Shown here one piece after another: positions 25,595 through 34,049 of a DNA stretch of 64,000 nucleotides. Source of the stretch: Scytonema sp035967975 (GTDB taxonomy: Bacteria > Cyanobacteriota > Cyanobacteriia > Cyanobacteriales > Nostocaceae). Every line of letters starts with the position of its first letter. Position 1 is the stretch's first letter. The stretch spans positions 1 through 64,000 of the forward strand of contig JAWQFQ010000026.1 of assembly GCA_035967975.1 (NCBI GenBank). Direction: 5' to 3'. The translations under genes were made by a program, and so were the position numbers. The notes under the pieces were generated by a model that saw only the letters and a program-made list of their open reading frames with translations, made no database searches and was not told the DNA's origin.

Positions 25595-25865
25595 TTATTT
25601 TTGGGCAAAAGTCTTATTTACCCAATCTTGAGGCTGGAGAAAGATTTCGGTGAGCCTTGCTTCGGGTGTACCTGGTTCTGGTTCGTAACAGTATTCCCAG
25701 CGAGCAAGAGGTGGTAGAGACATCAGTATGGATTCTGTTCTGCCATTAGTTTGCAGACCGAAAACTGTTCCCCTATCGTATACCAGATTAAACTCTGCAT
25801 AACGACCCCGACGATAGAGCTGAAACTGGCGTTGGCGATCGTCATACTCTATTAAGTATATCGAT
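25595..25865 (-). pseudogene. hemF: hemF (oxygen-dependent coproporphyrinogen III oxidase) C-terminal fragment
   Basis: The minus-strand frame carries YLIEYDDRQRQFQLYRRGRY, AEFNLVYDRGTVFGLQTNGR, TESILMSLPPLARWEYCYEP and ends LQPQDWVNKTFAQK. This is the last third of HemF, which converts coproporphyrinogen III to protoporphyrinogen IX. The catalytic N-terminal two thirds are absent. Upstream sequence has been replaced by a copy of the Rieske gene's 5' region, so the whole 139-codon frame is chimeric. An intact hemF must lie elsewhere. Confidence 0.85.
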
Positions 25866-25930
25866 ATTCTCGAAACACTCGCAACAGTAAAAATAGTCGA
25901 AAAATTACAAAAAAATGGAACAGGGAACAG

Positions 25931-26020
25931 CCCGGTAGAATTGGTTCCATAAAAGTCTCCCAAAGAATGGTTGTACGGTATTTGAAATAAATGTGATGAT
26001 CTACGACTAAGCAAGCTTAC
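25931..26020. repeat. 90-bp duplicate of the Rieske gene start region
   Basis: CCCGGTAGAATTGGTTCCAT through GCAAGCTTAC matches 28138-28227 without gaps, with about ten mismatches. It carries the first codons and ribosome-binding site of the Rieske gene and about 70 bases of its upstream DNA. Confidence 0.85.
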
Positions 26021-26304
26021 CCAGCAAATGCCCCTATTGAAGTCGTTCAGGGTTCCTGTTGCAACTGCGATCCCGATACACCCCAGGAGTGGGATGATGA
26101 AACTGTGAGAGCAAAAGACAGAAAAAAGAAGGATGAACGAGATAATTTATCCCTACTTCCTACAAAAGTCATCCCCGATCCTTACAAGGAAATGAGGTAA
26201 ATCAGTAAAATGATTGTTAAAATGTATACGCCTTGAAGTAATGTCAGTATTCATCCGAACAAGGCTAAAATATGGGGTAACAACGTTAAAATCAAGTCAA
26301 GCCT
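26021..26304. other. Spacer with a short open frame
   Basis: A frame lacking a start (26030-26198) reads IEVVQGSCCNCDPDTPQEWD and ends TKVIPDPYKEMR. It may be the tail of a lost gene; I know no family. Confidence 0.3.
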
Positions 26305-26577
26305 ATGACAGTTCGACAACCCCGCTACAGCAAAGAAGAATTTGCAAGGGCGGGTGATGAGATTTATGAGACTCAGGTGCGCTCTCAAGTCGAGGAAGGC
26401 AATCATGGTAAGATTGTAGCGATAGACATCGAAACCGGAGATTTTGAAGTAGATAAGAGCGAAATTGCTGCCTGCGATCGCCTTGAAACTCGTCACCCAG
26501 ATGCTCAGATATGGATTGTTCGCATTGGCTCTCGTCACGTTCGTCGATTTGGCGGACGTACTCGGACAACTGCATGA
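26305..26577 (+). CDS. Small hypothetical protein paired with aspartic protease-like gene
   Basis: A 90-residue protein: MTVRQPRYSKEEFARAGDEI, then EEGNHGKIVAIDIETGDFEV and ending IGSRHVRRFGGRTRTTA. The KIVAIDIETGDFEVD core is characteristic of small cyanobacterial proteins that sit before retropepsin-like genes. It may be an antitoxin or chaperone-like partner. Its stop codon overlaps the next start by four bases (ATGA). Confidence 0.7.
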   Translation: MTVRQPRYSKEEFARAGDEIYETQVRSQVEEGNHGKIVAIDIETGDFEVDKSEIAACDRLETRHPDAQIWIVRIGSRHVRRFGGRTRTTA

Positions 26578-26951
26578 TTACTGGAGTAGTCAATGCGGAC
26601 TTTGAACCCATCATTCCACTTTCAATTCTTCGTGCTGATGGTAGAATTTTTACGCAAGATGCGATTGTAGACACAGGGTTCAATGGCTGGCTTTCACTTC
26701 CTCCTGATTTGATTGCTGAGTTGAACTTGCGATGGAAAAGGCGCGGACGAGCGATTCTCGGAGATGGCAGTGAGTGCGTTTTCAACATTTATGAAGCGGT
26801 TGTTATTTGGGATGAAACTTTGTTAACAATTCCAGTGGATGAGGCTGACTCAGAACCACTCGTTGGAATGTCGTTAATGGAGGGCTATCATCTAACGATA
26901 CAGGTATTCGAGAACGGTCATGTCGAACTCCGCAAAATCAACACGGTCTAA
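26574..26951 (+). CDS. Clan AA (retropepsin-like) aspartic protease
   Basis: A 125-residue protein starting MITGVVNADFEPIIPLSIL. The catalytic motif is AIVDTGFNGWLSLP, the single D-T-G of dimeric retropepsin-like enzymes, and the flap-to-second-psi-loop region reads PLVGMSLMEGYHLTI. The longer frame from 26511 starts inside the upstream gene. The ATGA overlap indicates translational coupling with it. Substrate unknown; genes of this layout occur as pairs in many cyanobacteria. Confidence 0.78.
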   Translation: MITGVVNADFEPIIPLSILRADGRIFTQDAIVDTGFNGWLSLPPDLIAELNLRWKRRGRAILGDGSECVFNIYEAVVIWDETLLTIPVDEADSEPLVGMSLMEGYHLTIQVFENGHVELRKINTV

Positions 26952-27007
26952 CAATTCTGTTGCACACCGATCATATCAAGATGGTTGGTTGAATTTGAGA
27001 GCTTACT

Positions 27008-27142
27008 AGCGGCGATCGCTGTGATAATCCGCACAATCCGAGCAACCTGCACTTCCAAGGTGCTGGGTTCTCTCTTTACCATTGTTGTCAGGTGTGCCAC
27101 TTGCCCAAACTCCGTATGGGCACCCGTTGCATAGACGACAGG
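27008..27142 (-). pseudogene. P-type cation ATPase fragment
   Basis: Forty-five codons: PVVYATGAHTEFGQVAHLTT, then KREPSTLEVQVARIVRIITA. This is the end of the actuator domain and start of the next membrane segment of a cation-transporting P-type ATPase. Nothing else of the gene is nearby. Confidence 0.75.
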
Positions 27143-27200
27143 TGTAAAAAACCTACACCTGTGAGCCCCTGCCCCCTGCCTCTTCTTTGACAATTATTGG

Positions 27201-28157
27201 TTACCATTCCCTATAGAGCTTTTGGGCATGAAACATAATTTCTTCATTAGGCAGGAGAATCTTGGCTGGCTGGCGAGGATAAGAAGTTTCAATGGCGTAT
27301 GTATCTTGCTCTACTACTGTTGCCACTGCACTTAACAAAAAACGCCTCAGTAGTGGTTTCAAAATTGGGTGTAGTTGACTATAGACTAAAACGAAGGTTT
27401 TAGTTTGGGTTGCAGTTTCTGGATACAACACATGGACTTGCAAAATTTTTCCAATGGGGAAATCCGCACGAAAAGTTGTCAGTGCGGGAAAAGCATATTC
27501 TAATGTTCCAATGTAAGTCTTGGGTGCGGTAAGGACAAGAGGATTGCGGAGGATATCATTCCAGGTACTATCGTTACGATCTAGTTCTTGCACAACTTTT
27601 GCCCAATATCCCTCATGCTCAAATACGGGAATGCGATTGGCTTTAATGCCAAATAACTCCCGGTGTGTACCGTTTTGATGGTTGTAGTCATAATTGATGG
27701 ATATGCTATCCAAAAAGGTACCGCAAATACTTTTTTCTCCCGCAACTCCTAAAAATCTCATACCTGCACTCACTTCAGGGATAAGATCCGGGATAGGAAT
27801 TTTGGGAGTATAGCCGCCGTATGTCCAGATACAATCGTCTTTAATCACGATTTCCAGAGGAGTTAGCAGAGGTTGAGTGCCTACTTTACCGCAATTATGC
27901 AGTCTTCCCTGTCCATCAAACTCTAGTGCATGGAAAGGACAGGCGATAGTTGTAGACTCAATGTTTTGGCAAATCCAGCCATCTGATAACGGTGCTTGCA
28001 TATGAGGACAAATGTTATCAAGGGCAAATACTTGACCTTGCTGATTTTGCCAAAGTACATAGTCACGATGGTTGAGTGTGACTTTATAAGGTTTGTTAAT
28101 GCCCAACATGGAACGATGGGCAATTAACCAAGGTGCGCCCGGTAGAATTGGTTCCAT
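27201..28157 (-). CDS. Rieske non-heme iron oxygenase
   Basis: A 318-residue oxygenase alpha-subunit-like protein. The Rieske [2Fe-2S] ligands are in CPHMQAPLSDG (Cys-x-His) and CPFHALEF (Cys-x2-His). The mononuclear iron site is DYNHQNGTHRELFG, with both His residues. The domain order and length fit small PaO/VanA-type oxygenases that demethylate or hydroxylate aromatic or pigment-like substrates; the reductase partner is not here. A GGGAG ribosome-binding site precedes ATG 28157. It is divergent from the TetR gene, which is the obvious candidate regulator. Confidence 0.88.
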   Translation of the reverse strand: MEPILPGAPWLIAHRSMLGINKPYKVTLNHRDYVLWQNQQGQVFALDNICPHMQAPLSDGWICQNIESTTIACPFHALEFDGQGRLHNCGKVGTQPLLTPLEIVIKDDCIWTYGGYTPKIPIPDLIPEVSAGMRFLGVAGEKSICGTFLDSISINYDYNHQNGTHRELFGIKANRIPVFEHEGYWAKVVQELDRNDSTWNDILRNPLVLTAPKTYIGTLEYAFPALTTFRADFPIGKILQVHVLYPETATQTKTFVLVYSQLHPILKPLLRRFLLSAVATVVEQDTYAIETSYPRQPAKILLPNEEIMFHAQKLYREW

Positions 28158-28310
28158 AAAAGTCTCCCAAAGATTGGCGTTACGGTATTTGAAATAAATG
28201 TGATGATCTACGACCGGGCAAGCTTACTGCGAGAGCGATCGCCATCGTTAGAGTAGAATTGTGACAATAGTTTCATCTTTGAATCTTAAGATACGACACA
28301 TTATTCACAT
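28158..28310. promoter_or_regulatory. Divergent promoter region between Rieske and TetR genes
   Basis: About 150 bases separate the two divergent starts, a usual place for a TetR operator. I could not settle on one palindrome. The left half is the part duplicated at 25931-26020. Confidence 0.45.
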
Positions 28311-29093
28311 TTGTCAACTCAGAACGTGACCAAACCAGAATCGAAACCAATGCGCCGTCAACCTAAGCAAAAACGCAGTCAACGACGGGTAGAAAAAATC
28401 CTCCAAGCAGCAGCAGAAGTTTTTGTTGAAGTGGGATATGAAGCCGCAACTACTCACATGATAGCGGCAAAGGCTGAAACGGCGGTTGGTTCTTTATACC
28501 AGTTTTTCCCTGATAAACTGGCAATTTTTCATGCTTTGGAAGCTCGTCACATGGAACGGGTAACGGCTATTCATGCCAAGCTGATGCAATCAACAGACAA
28601 ACAAAAGCCATTATCAGAGTTTATTGATTGCGTGGTGAATACCTATGCTGAATATTTTACAGATCCCATACCGCGTGTTGTATACATTCAGTATTTTGTT
28701 GCACCAGAGCTGTTTAAGCTCTTTAACGAAACCTTTAATGAGTGGTTAATACAACAATTTGCTGGCTTGTTTCGCAGTTGGAATCCAGATTTAACTGTAG
28801 AAAAAAGCGAACTGTTAGCAGAAACGGTTCATTTATGTTATAACGCTTTACTACTCAACGCTTTACGCAAGGATGAACACCAAAGACAAGCTCGTTATGC
28901 AGAAATTAAAGCTTTATTAGTAACATACTTGACACCCCATACACAGGAAGCACCGCAACAAGTAATGAAAGTAATGATATGTCCTCACTGTCATTCATCT
29001 CGTTTATCTAAAAATGGGCATCGGTATGGGAAACAACGCTATCTTTGTAAAGACTGCGGTAAACAGTTTTTGGAAAAACCTATCCAAAAATAG
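28311..29093 (+). CDS. TetR/AcrR regulator with C-terminal transposase-like zinc ribbon
   Basis: A 260-residue protein (TTG 28311; GTG 28326 or ATG 28350 would shorten it). The HTH is KILQAAAEVFVEVGYEAATT and the recognition part AVGSLYQFFPDKLAIF. A C-terminal ligand domain follows. After it, residues 223-254 carry MICPHCHSSRLSKNGHRYGK and QRYLCKDCGKQF, a four-cysteine zinc ribbon as found at the N-terminus of IS1-type transposases. TetR proteins normally end before that. The reading frame is continuous through the join. It is divergent from the Rieske gene and may repress it. Confidence 0.82.
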   Translation: MSTQNVTKPESKPMRRQPKQKRSQRRVEKILQAAAEVFVEVGYEAATTHMIAAKAETAVGSLYQFFPDKLAIFHALEARHMERVTAIHAKLMQSTDKQKPLSEFIDCVVNTYAEYFTDPIPRVVYIQYFVAPELFKLFNETFNEWLIQQFAGLFRSWNPDLTVEKSELLAETVHLCYNALLLNALRKDEHQRQARYAEIKALLVTYLTPHTQEAPQQVMKVMICPHCHSSRLSKNGHRYGKQRYLCKDCGKQFLEKPIQK

Positions 29094-29132
29094 AATGCTG
29101 CCAGATATCATTTATGATTGAATTTGTATCAT

Positions 29133-30730
29133 TCATAATTGCTGAGCAAATACCTCCTGTATAGTGCTCAGTAATGCCTGGGCTGTAAAAGGTTTGGGCA
29201 AAAGTTTTTGGATATTCAGGTATGGGTTGCGATCGCAAGTCCAATTAGGCACCAGTCCGCTCATAACAATGAATTGCACCTCTGGATTGATGCGTTGCAA
29301 TGTGAGAATTGTAGTAGTACCATCCATCTTTAGCATCATCAGGTCTATCAACACCAAATTGATATCATCCTTGTGCTGAGCGTAGAGTGCAACTGCTTTA
29401 ATTCCATCGTTAGCAGTTAAAACCCTATAGTTATGGTTTTCCAGGGTAGTTCTGGTAATCTCGCAGATAGTGACTTCATCATCTACCACCAAAATCAATT
29501 CGCCATTACCGTGAGGTAGTTCTGCACGGATTATGCCTTGGGATTCATTGGCACAAATACTCGGTAAGTACACCTTAAAGGTACTCCCTTTTCCCGCTTT
29601 GCTATCGACACTGATAAAACCACCATGACTTTTAATAATACCTATGGCAGTGGAAAGTCCCAGACCAGTTCCCTTGCCTGGTTCTTTTGTGGTAAAAAAG
29701 GGATCAAAAATGCGGTCTATAATTGTTGACGAAATACCTGTTCCAGTATCAGCAATAGTGATGACAATATAAGAACCCACCTTCACATCTACATACATAC
29801 GAGCATAACTTTCATCAACCCAAAGATTTTCGCCGCTAATCTTTAACAAAGTCATAATTGCCTGTCAGTGACTTCTGAGAGTAAGCTGTTTGAACACGAT
29901 GCCGATCCAGGGGATGAATCGTCTCTACCCATCCCCTACAGTTGGCTGACACACTCTCGCAGGAGTATCCCCAAATGCTTTCATAGGAAGGGCTGACATA
30001 GAGCGTCTGAAAATCCCCTAAGTCTGTCATCCAGAAAACCATCTCGGTCATGTTCTCTGCTAATTGACGAAACCGTTCTTCGCTTTCCTGTAAAGCCTGT
30101 TCGGTGATACGCCGTTTGTGCCGTTCAAGAGCCTCCCGTAACTCCCTCTCCACTGCAGGTACCAAGCGGGTGAGATGACCTTTTATTAAGTAGTCATGAG
30201 CTCCTGCCTTCATTGCTGCAACGGCAGTTTCCTCACCAATAGTACCGGAGATGATAATGAATGGTAAGTCTAACTTCCGGCTTTGGAGGATTTTAAGAGC
30301 TTCCGGAGCACTGAAAGCAGGCATACTGAATCCGTCCTTGTTGATAATAAATGGCAAATTGCTCTCCGAAGCAGTGGTCGTGGATTTTTTCAGCCATAGC
30401 TGATGGAAAATCTCGATCCACATCCTCAGACACAAATTCACCATCATCCCAACCCGAGTTTGGGTAGAACCGAAACATACCGACTCGATCTGCTTTCAAG
30501 AGTTGGCGAACCTCCATAGCGGTGGCTTGAAAAATTTTTTCCAAATCTAGTGGTTCCCGCAGGCGAGCGATCGCACGGAACAAAGCTTTCTGCTGCTCCA
30601 AATGGAAATACGCTTGCTTAATCTCCTGCTCTAAATGTTCAACTTCACCTCCCAAGATTTGTTTGATTTGCTCAAATGCTGCTTCATCGCGACAGAAGCC
30701 CCGTAACCTTGCCAATATCTCTGGTTTCAT
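29133..30730 (-). pseudogene. Decayed hybrid histidine kinase (three broken frames)
   Basis: Reading 30730 to 29133, the first frame (30730-30293) has an N-terminal coiled coil and the beginning of a GAF domain (LREPLDLEKIFQATAMEVRQ). The second (to 29836) has a REC domain lacking its front (LPFIIISGTIGEETAVAAMK) and a PAS domain (FRQLAENMTEMVFWMTDLGD). The third (29855-29133) has a HATPase end (DPFFTTKEPGKGTGLGLSTA) and a complete REC domain (LVLIDLMMLKMDGTTTI). The DHp helix with the phosphoacceptor His is missing. Frameshifts separate the parts. It resembles the intact kinase at 37914-40226. Confidence 0.8.
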
Positions 30731-31024
30731 TAATTTTAGTTAGTTTGCTCAAAAATCGCGGTTGAGTTCCTGACTCAAAAGATTAACCAAACGGTTGGAG
30801 CAACGCGGTCAGAGGTTTATTTATAGGGGTTAATACATCATAATCATTCATCTTATAAAGAAATCTAACTCTACATCCTAGCCAATAAACGTGAGGAATT
30901 TGTGAGCAAAATATAACTTTTTATGTAAGTTAGCACAAATAATTATCACGGGTTTGTAGTTGCGCTTTAGCGCCAAAGCACCACTACAACTGAGGCACGT
31001 GATTCTACATTCTGTTACTCTTTG
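30731..31024. other. Intergenic spacer
   Basis: Contains TTTGTAGTTGCGCTTTAGCG, a dispersed repeat unit also seen near 57066. No gene is seen. Confidence 0.5.
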
Positions 31025-31136
31025 TTGTCAAATAAAATTTACAATTTCCTCACCATTTTCTCATTATATTTTTCTATCTTAAAGTTAAACATCATGCATC
31101 TTGGAGCATCAAGCCCACTAATGTGGGCTTTTTTAT
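31025..31136 (+). ncRNA. Candidate small RNA 1 (palindrome to terminator)
   Basis: An imperfect palindrome TTGTCAAATAAAATTTACAA (31025-31044) is followed by CCTCACCATTTTCTCATTAT and, after about 40 bases, by a terminator with stem AAGCCCAC / GTGGGCTT (31111-31130) and a T-run. There is no ORF upstream that needs a terminator. The same arrangement occurs at 32231-32372. The transcript and start site are inferred. Confidence 0.4.
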
Positions 31137-31223
31137 TTTTTCTATTAGCTGTTAGTTGCTGGTTGTTAATTATAAATCTTTTGTCCACTAACTCTCAATA
31201 CTGCTGGGATAAATATGCGTGTC

Positions 31224-31256
31224 AGAAACCCGGTATCTTTGAGATACCGGGTTTCT
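31224..31256. repeat. GAAACCCGG palindrome, copy 2
   Basis: AGAAACCCGGTATC paired with GATACCGGGTTTCT. Same family as 9541, 37817 and 40702. Confidence 0.75.
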
Positions 31257-31554
31257 CTAGTCACCAATACCGTTAACCGAACTGTATTGGATACGGAATC
31301 ACATCAGTTTCTTCACAAAATTTTATACAATCTTTACTAGATCCTCACTTTTTATACGTACTATTGAGGTTAAGTAAATTCTTACAGGAAAAAAGCAAAA
31401 CATCTACAATCACCTCAAGTAAGTAGGTCTGCTTAATAATTTGTTTTATGGGTAGAGCGAGAGCAGCACCCATCAAAACTCTGTACGTGTTGGGTTTCAT
31501 TTCTTAACCCAATCTACACTGGATTGTCAGTTTAATTATGTCTGCTTACTTGTA

Positions 31555-31691
31555 AGCGTTCAGCCATCAGCTATCAGCCGTCAGCTTTCATGAGCTCTAG
31601 GGGTGTTTAATAAGCTGATCAACAACGCCTAGAGAACGCCCGAAATGTGTTTCCAAGCTGACTGCTGACGGCTAAAGTGCTGAACGCTTAC
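31555..31691. mobile_element. MITE-like element with GTAAGCGTTCAGC ends
   Basis: About 137 bp, with ends GTAAGCGTTCAGC and GCTGAACGCTTAC as perfect inverted repeats, and internal inverted CATCAGC / CCGTCAG and GCTGACGG segments. No coding capacity. Confidence 0.55.
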
Positions 31692-31779
31692 GAATCCTCT
31701 AATGAATAGTTAAAAATTTCTTGACCGTAGATAACATCGCCTGCGATCGCCTATTTGGATAACTAGCAACTTGGGTTAT

Positions 31780-32131
31780 TAGAAGATGTTTTAAAAGTCT
31801 CTTTGTTAGTAGCATGCACACTTCACATCCACCATTATCCCCCTAAAAAAGGGGGACCGTTAGAGATTTTCCCCCCTTTTTTAGGCAGGGCTGATTCATT
31901 CCCTAAAAGGCTTACAAATGCAAGGGTTCAGGAGATAAAAAACGAGCTTGGCATTCAATGTTAGGCATCAGGATGGTCAACAATTTATGACTTTTGCCCT
32001 GATATTTATCGCCAATCATATTGACAAAATACATATCATTACGAATGAATCAGCCCTGCTTTTTTAGGGGGGCTAGGGGGGATCAACCAGTGCCTGAAAT
32101 TACAGCCATTCACTTTTCAAACATCCTCTTA
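31780..32131. mobile_element. Outer MITE of the GAGGATGTTTGAAAAGT family
   Basis: Left end TAGAAGATGTTTTAAAAGT, right end ACTTTTCAAACATCCTCTTA. Inside are the CCCCCTAAAAAAGGGGG block and the GATCAACCAGTGCCTGAAAT stretch shared with 8965 and, inverted, 46800-46850. It has been interrupted by the element at 31886-32058. TA at both ends suggests an IS630/Tc1-like mobilizing enzyme. Confidence 0.65.
31886..32058. mobile_element. Inner MITE with 15-bp perfect TIRs and 10-bp target duplication
   Basis: Ends CAGGGCTGATTCATT and AATGAATCAGCCCTG are perfect inverted repeats. CTTTTTTAGG is duplicated directly on both sides (31876-31885 and 32059-32068). It is 173 bp with no ORF, so it moves only with help. 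It lies inside the outer MITE, so it came later. Confidence 0.8.
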
Positions 32132-32230
32132 GAAAATAATTCTTACTTAACTCTAACTTAAAGTATCCGGAAAATGTGAAGATTATGTGAAGAACAAACA
32201 GGTAAGTTTTATATTTATTCACAAGGTGGA

Positions 32231-32372
32231 ATTGTAAAAAATAATTTACAATTTCCTCACCAGTTCCTTACTTTTGTTTGATACTTTAAAAAACAGATCC
32301 TTATACTACCCAGAATGGTAGTAGTTACCCAATTACATCCCCCCCTGTGTCATCAGCACTGGGGTTTTTTTT
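32231..32372 (+). ncRNA. Candidate small RNA 2 (palindrome to terminator)
   Basis: Perfect palindrome ATTGTAAA-AAATAA-TTTACAAT (32231-32252), then TTCCTCACCAGTTCCTTACTTTT, then a small hairpin ACTACC..GGTAGT and a CCCCCTGTG..CACTGGGG stem ending in eight T. Its front matches candidate 1 in order and sequence. No ORF lies between. Confidence 0.4.
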
Positions 32373-32508
32373 ACTATTTAGCTATTTAAAAATTTTGGTT
32401 ATCAAAAAGTGATAGTATAGAAATACGATCTGGAATTGTCCTTATCTGCTTCAACCTGAGCCAAGTGAAACCAGATAGCTTTGCCATATCATAAACGGAT
32501 ATATTATC

Positions 32509-32535
32509 AAAGATGGGTATTTTGCCCATCTTTTT
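32509..32535. terminator. Bidirectional-looking hairpin before the sulfur operon 3' end
   Basis: AAAGATGGG paired with CCCATCTTT, with T-run on the plus strand. It lies 36 bases past the TauE stop and may also end the minus-strand operon. Confidence 0.65.
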
Positions 32536-32570
32536 CAGAAAGTTACCTTGGTTGTATTTATTAGCCAGAC

Positions 32571-33440
32571 TCAGCGCTTTTGCAATTGGCTCTCTAACGA
32601 GCGAAAATGGCGCTGTATCATCCTTGCGGTGCTATGATTTTCTACCTTTGAAGACCGAGGATGATGACGATTCTGCACTAGTACTAAAGCCGCAACCGCA
32701 AGCAAAAAATAACCAAAACTTTTCTGAAGCCTATGCGCTGGAACAAATTCAGCTAAGTATGCACCGAAAATTGTCCCTGCACTTGCAGCTACTATGAAAG
32801 AAAACATTAAGTTCCAATTCAAAGAAACGTGTCCCAAGTAACCTAAAAAGCCTGCTACTGAATTAAATACTATAATTAATAGTGATGTTCCAATCGCCTG
32901 TTTCATGGGTACATTTCCCAAAAGTACCAAAGCAGGAACGATCGCAAACCCACCACCAACCCCAACCAATCCAGTCAGCACCCCTACCCCCAAACCTTCA
33001 GTCATTAACCACAACCAGCAATACTTGCAGACAGGGGGTGGATAAGATACTAGTGTATCATCTGCCGCTACAGGCTTGGAACTACGGTAAATCATTAACA
33101 CTGCAGCCACTAACATCATGACTGCAAATATCATCATTTGTAAAGTTTCTGTAACTACTGGTAGTGTAGCAATTTTTGCACCAGCAAATGCCCCCAGCAT
33201 CGTCGCCGCACCAAATATCAATGCGGTTTTGAAATTTACATTTTTAGCTCGCCAGTGGGGAATCACTCCCAACAAACTAACAGTACCTACAATCACCAAA
33301 GTCATGGCGATCGCAGATTTTGGAGGTACACCCATGACATACACTAGAATTGGTAGCGCCAATACCGAACCACCACCACCAATCAAACCTAAGCTCACCC
33401 CAATACAAGCAGCCAGTAGATGTCCAATTATCCAAATCAT
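32571..33440 (-). CDS. TauE/SafE-type sulfur-compound exporter
   Basis: A 289-residue membrane protein with the two TauE/SafE half-repeats: GVSLGLIGGGGSVLALPIL near residue 14 and GLVGVGGGFAIVPALVLL near 159, each opening a four-helix bundle; eight helices in total. The family exports sulfite, sulfoacetate or thiosulfate-like anions. Its start overlaps the rhodanese gene by four bases, and the operon partners handle persulfide sulfur, so export of sulfite or thiosulfate is the likely job (inference). The C-terminal 30 residues are basic and soluble. Confidence 0.9.
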   Translation of the reverse strand: MIWIIGHLLAACIGVSLGLIGGGGSVLALPILVYVMGVPPKSAIAMTLVIVGTVSLLGVIPHWRAKNVNFKTALIFGAATMLGAFAGAKIATLPVVTETLQMMIFAVMMLVAAVLMIYRSSKPVAADDTLVSYPPPVCKYCWLWLMTEGLGVGVLTGLVGVGGGFAIVPALVLLGNVPMKQAIGTSLLIIVFNSVAGFLGYLGHVSLNWNLMFSFIVAASAGTIFGAYLAEFVPAHRLQKSFGYFLLAVAALVLVQNRHHPRSSKVENHSTARMIQRHFRSLESQLQKR

Positions 33441-33982
33441 ACGCTGCTCCGTTGATTATAAGGGAGTTTTGCCAGTAGCATTCCTAACGCACAAGTATCT
33501 GTAATTCCCGCAAACATTAATCCCGCTCCCACAAAGCCACTGAGAAGTAAGAACCAGGGAGAAACAAATGCTCCTAATAATGTACCTGTTAACATTAGAG
33601 AACCAGCGATAATCTGTACCTGCCGCATTAAACTAATAGGGGCATTTTTGTTAACTTTGGTGGGATAACCTGCTTGTTTCCAAGCACCCATACCCCCGTC
33701 AAGATGGGTTACTGTTGCAAAACCCGCATCAAACAACTTTTGAGCAGCCATTGTCGAGCGATTTCCGGAACGACAGTAGAGAACGACTTGGGTGTCCTCA
33801 TCTTGGTAAACTTTGCGCGGTTCAAATTTGGAAAGGGAAACCAGTATTGCGCCGGGAATATGCTCCGCTGCAAATTCAGCAGGTTCTCGGACATCTATCA
33901 GTGTGACAGCTTGTCGCTCAATTAATTTTTTCAGAGTTTGAGCATCAATGGTTTGTAATCTATTCAAGCGAGAAGTAGACAT
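33437..33982 (-). CDS. Rhodanese-domain protein with membrane tail
   Basis: A 181-residue protein. A single rhodanese domain (residues 10-110) has the active-site loop YCRSGNRS with Cys70. After PTKVNKNAPISLMRQVQI come two hydrophobic segments, matching the DUF2892 inner-membrane fold. Rhodaneses carry sulfane sulfur as a Cys persulfide. Between the persulfide dioxygenase and the exporter, it probably delivers sulfur from or to the dioxygenase reaction at the membrane. It overlaps the exporter gene by 4 bp. Confidence 0.9.
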   Translation of the reverse strand: MSTSRLNRLQTIDAQTLKKLIERQAVTLIDVREPAEFAAEHIPGAILVSLSKFEPRKVYQDEDTQVVLYCRSGNRSTMAAQKLFDAGFATVTHLDGGMGAWKQAGYPTKVNKNAPISLMRQVQIIAGSLMLTGTLLGAFVSPWFLLLSGFVGAGLMFAGITDTCALGMLLAKLPYNQRSSV

Positions 33983-34049
33983 AACTTTTTATACTTAGTA
34001 ATGTAGGATTTTTAAACGCAGAGATAAGCAGAGTTTGTGTGAGATTTAG

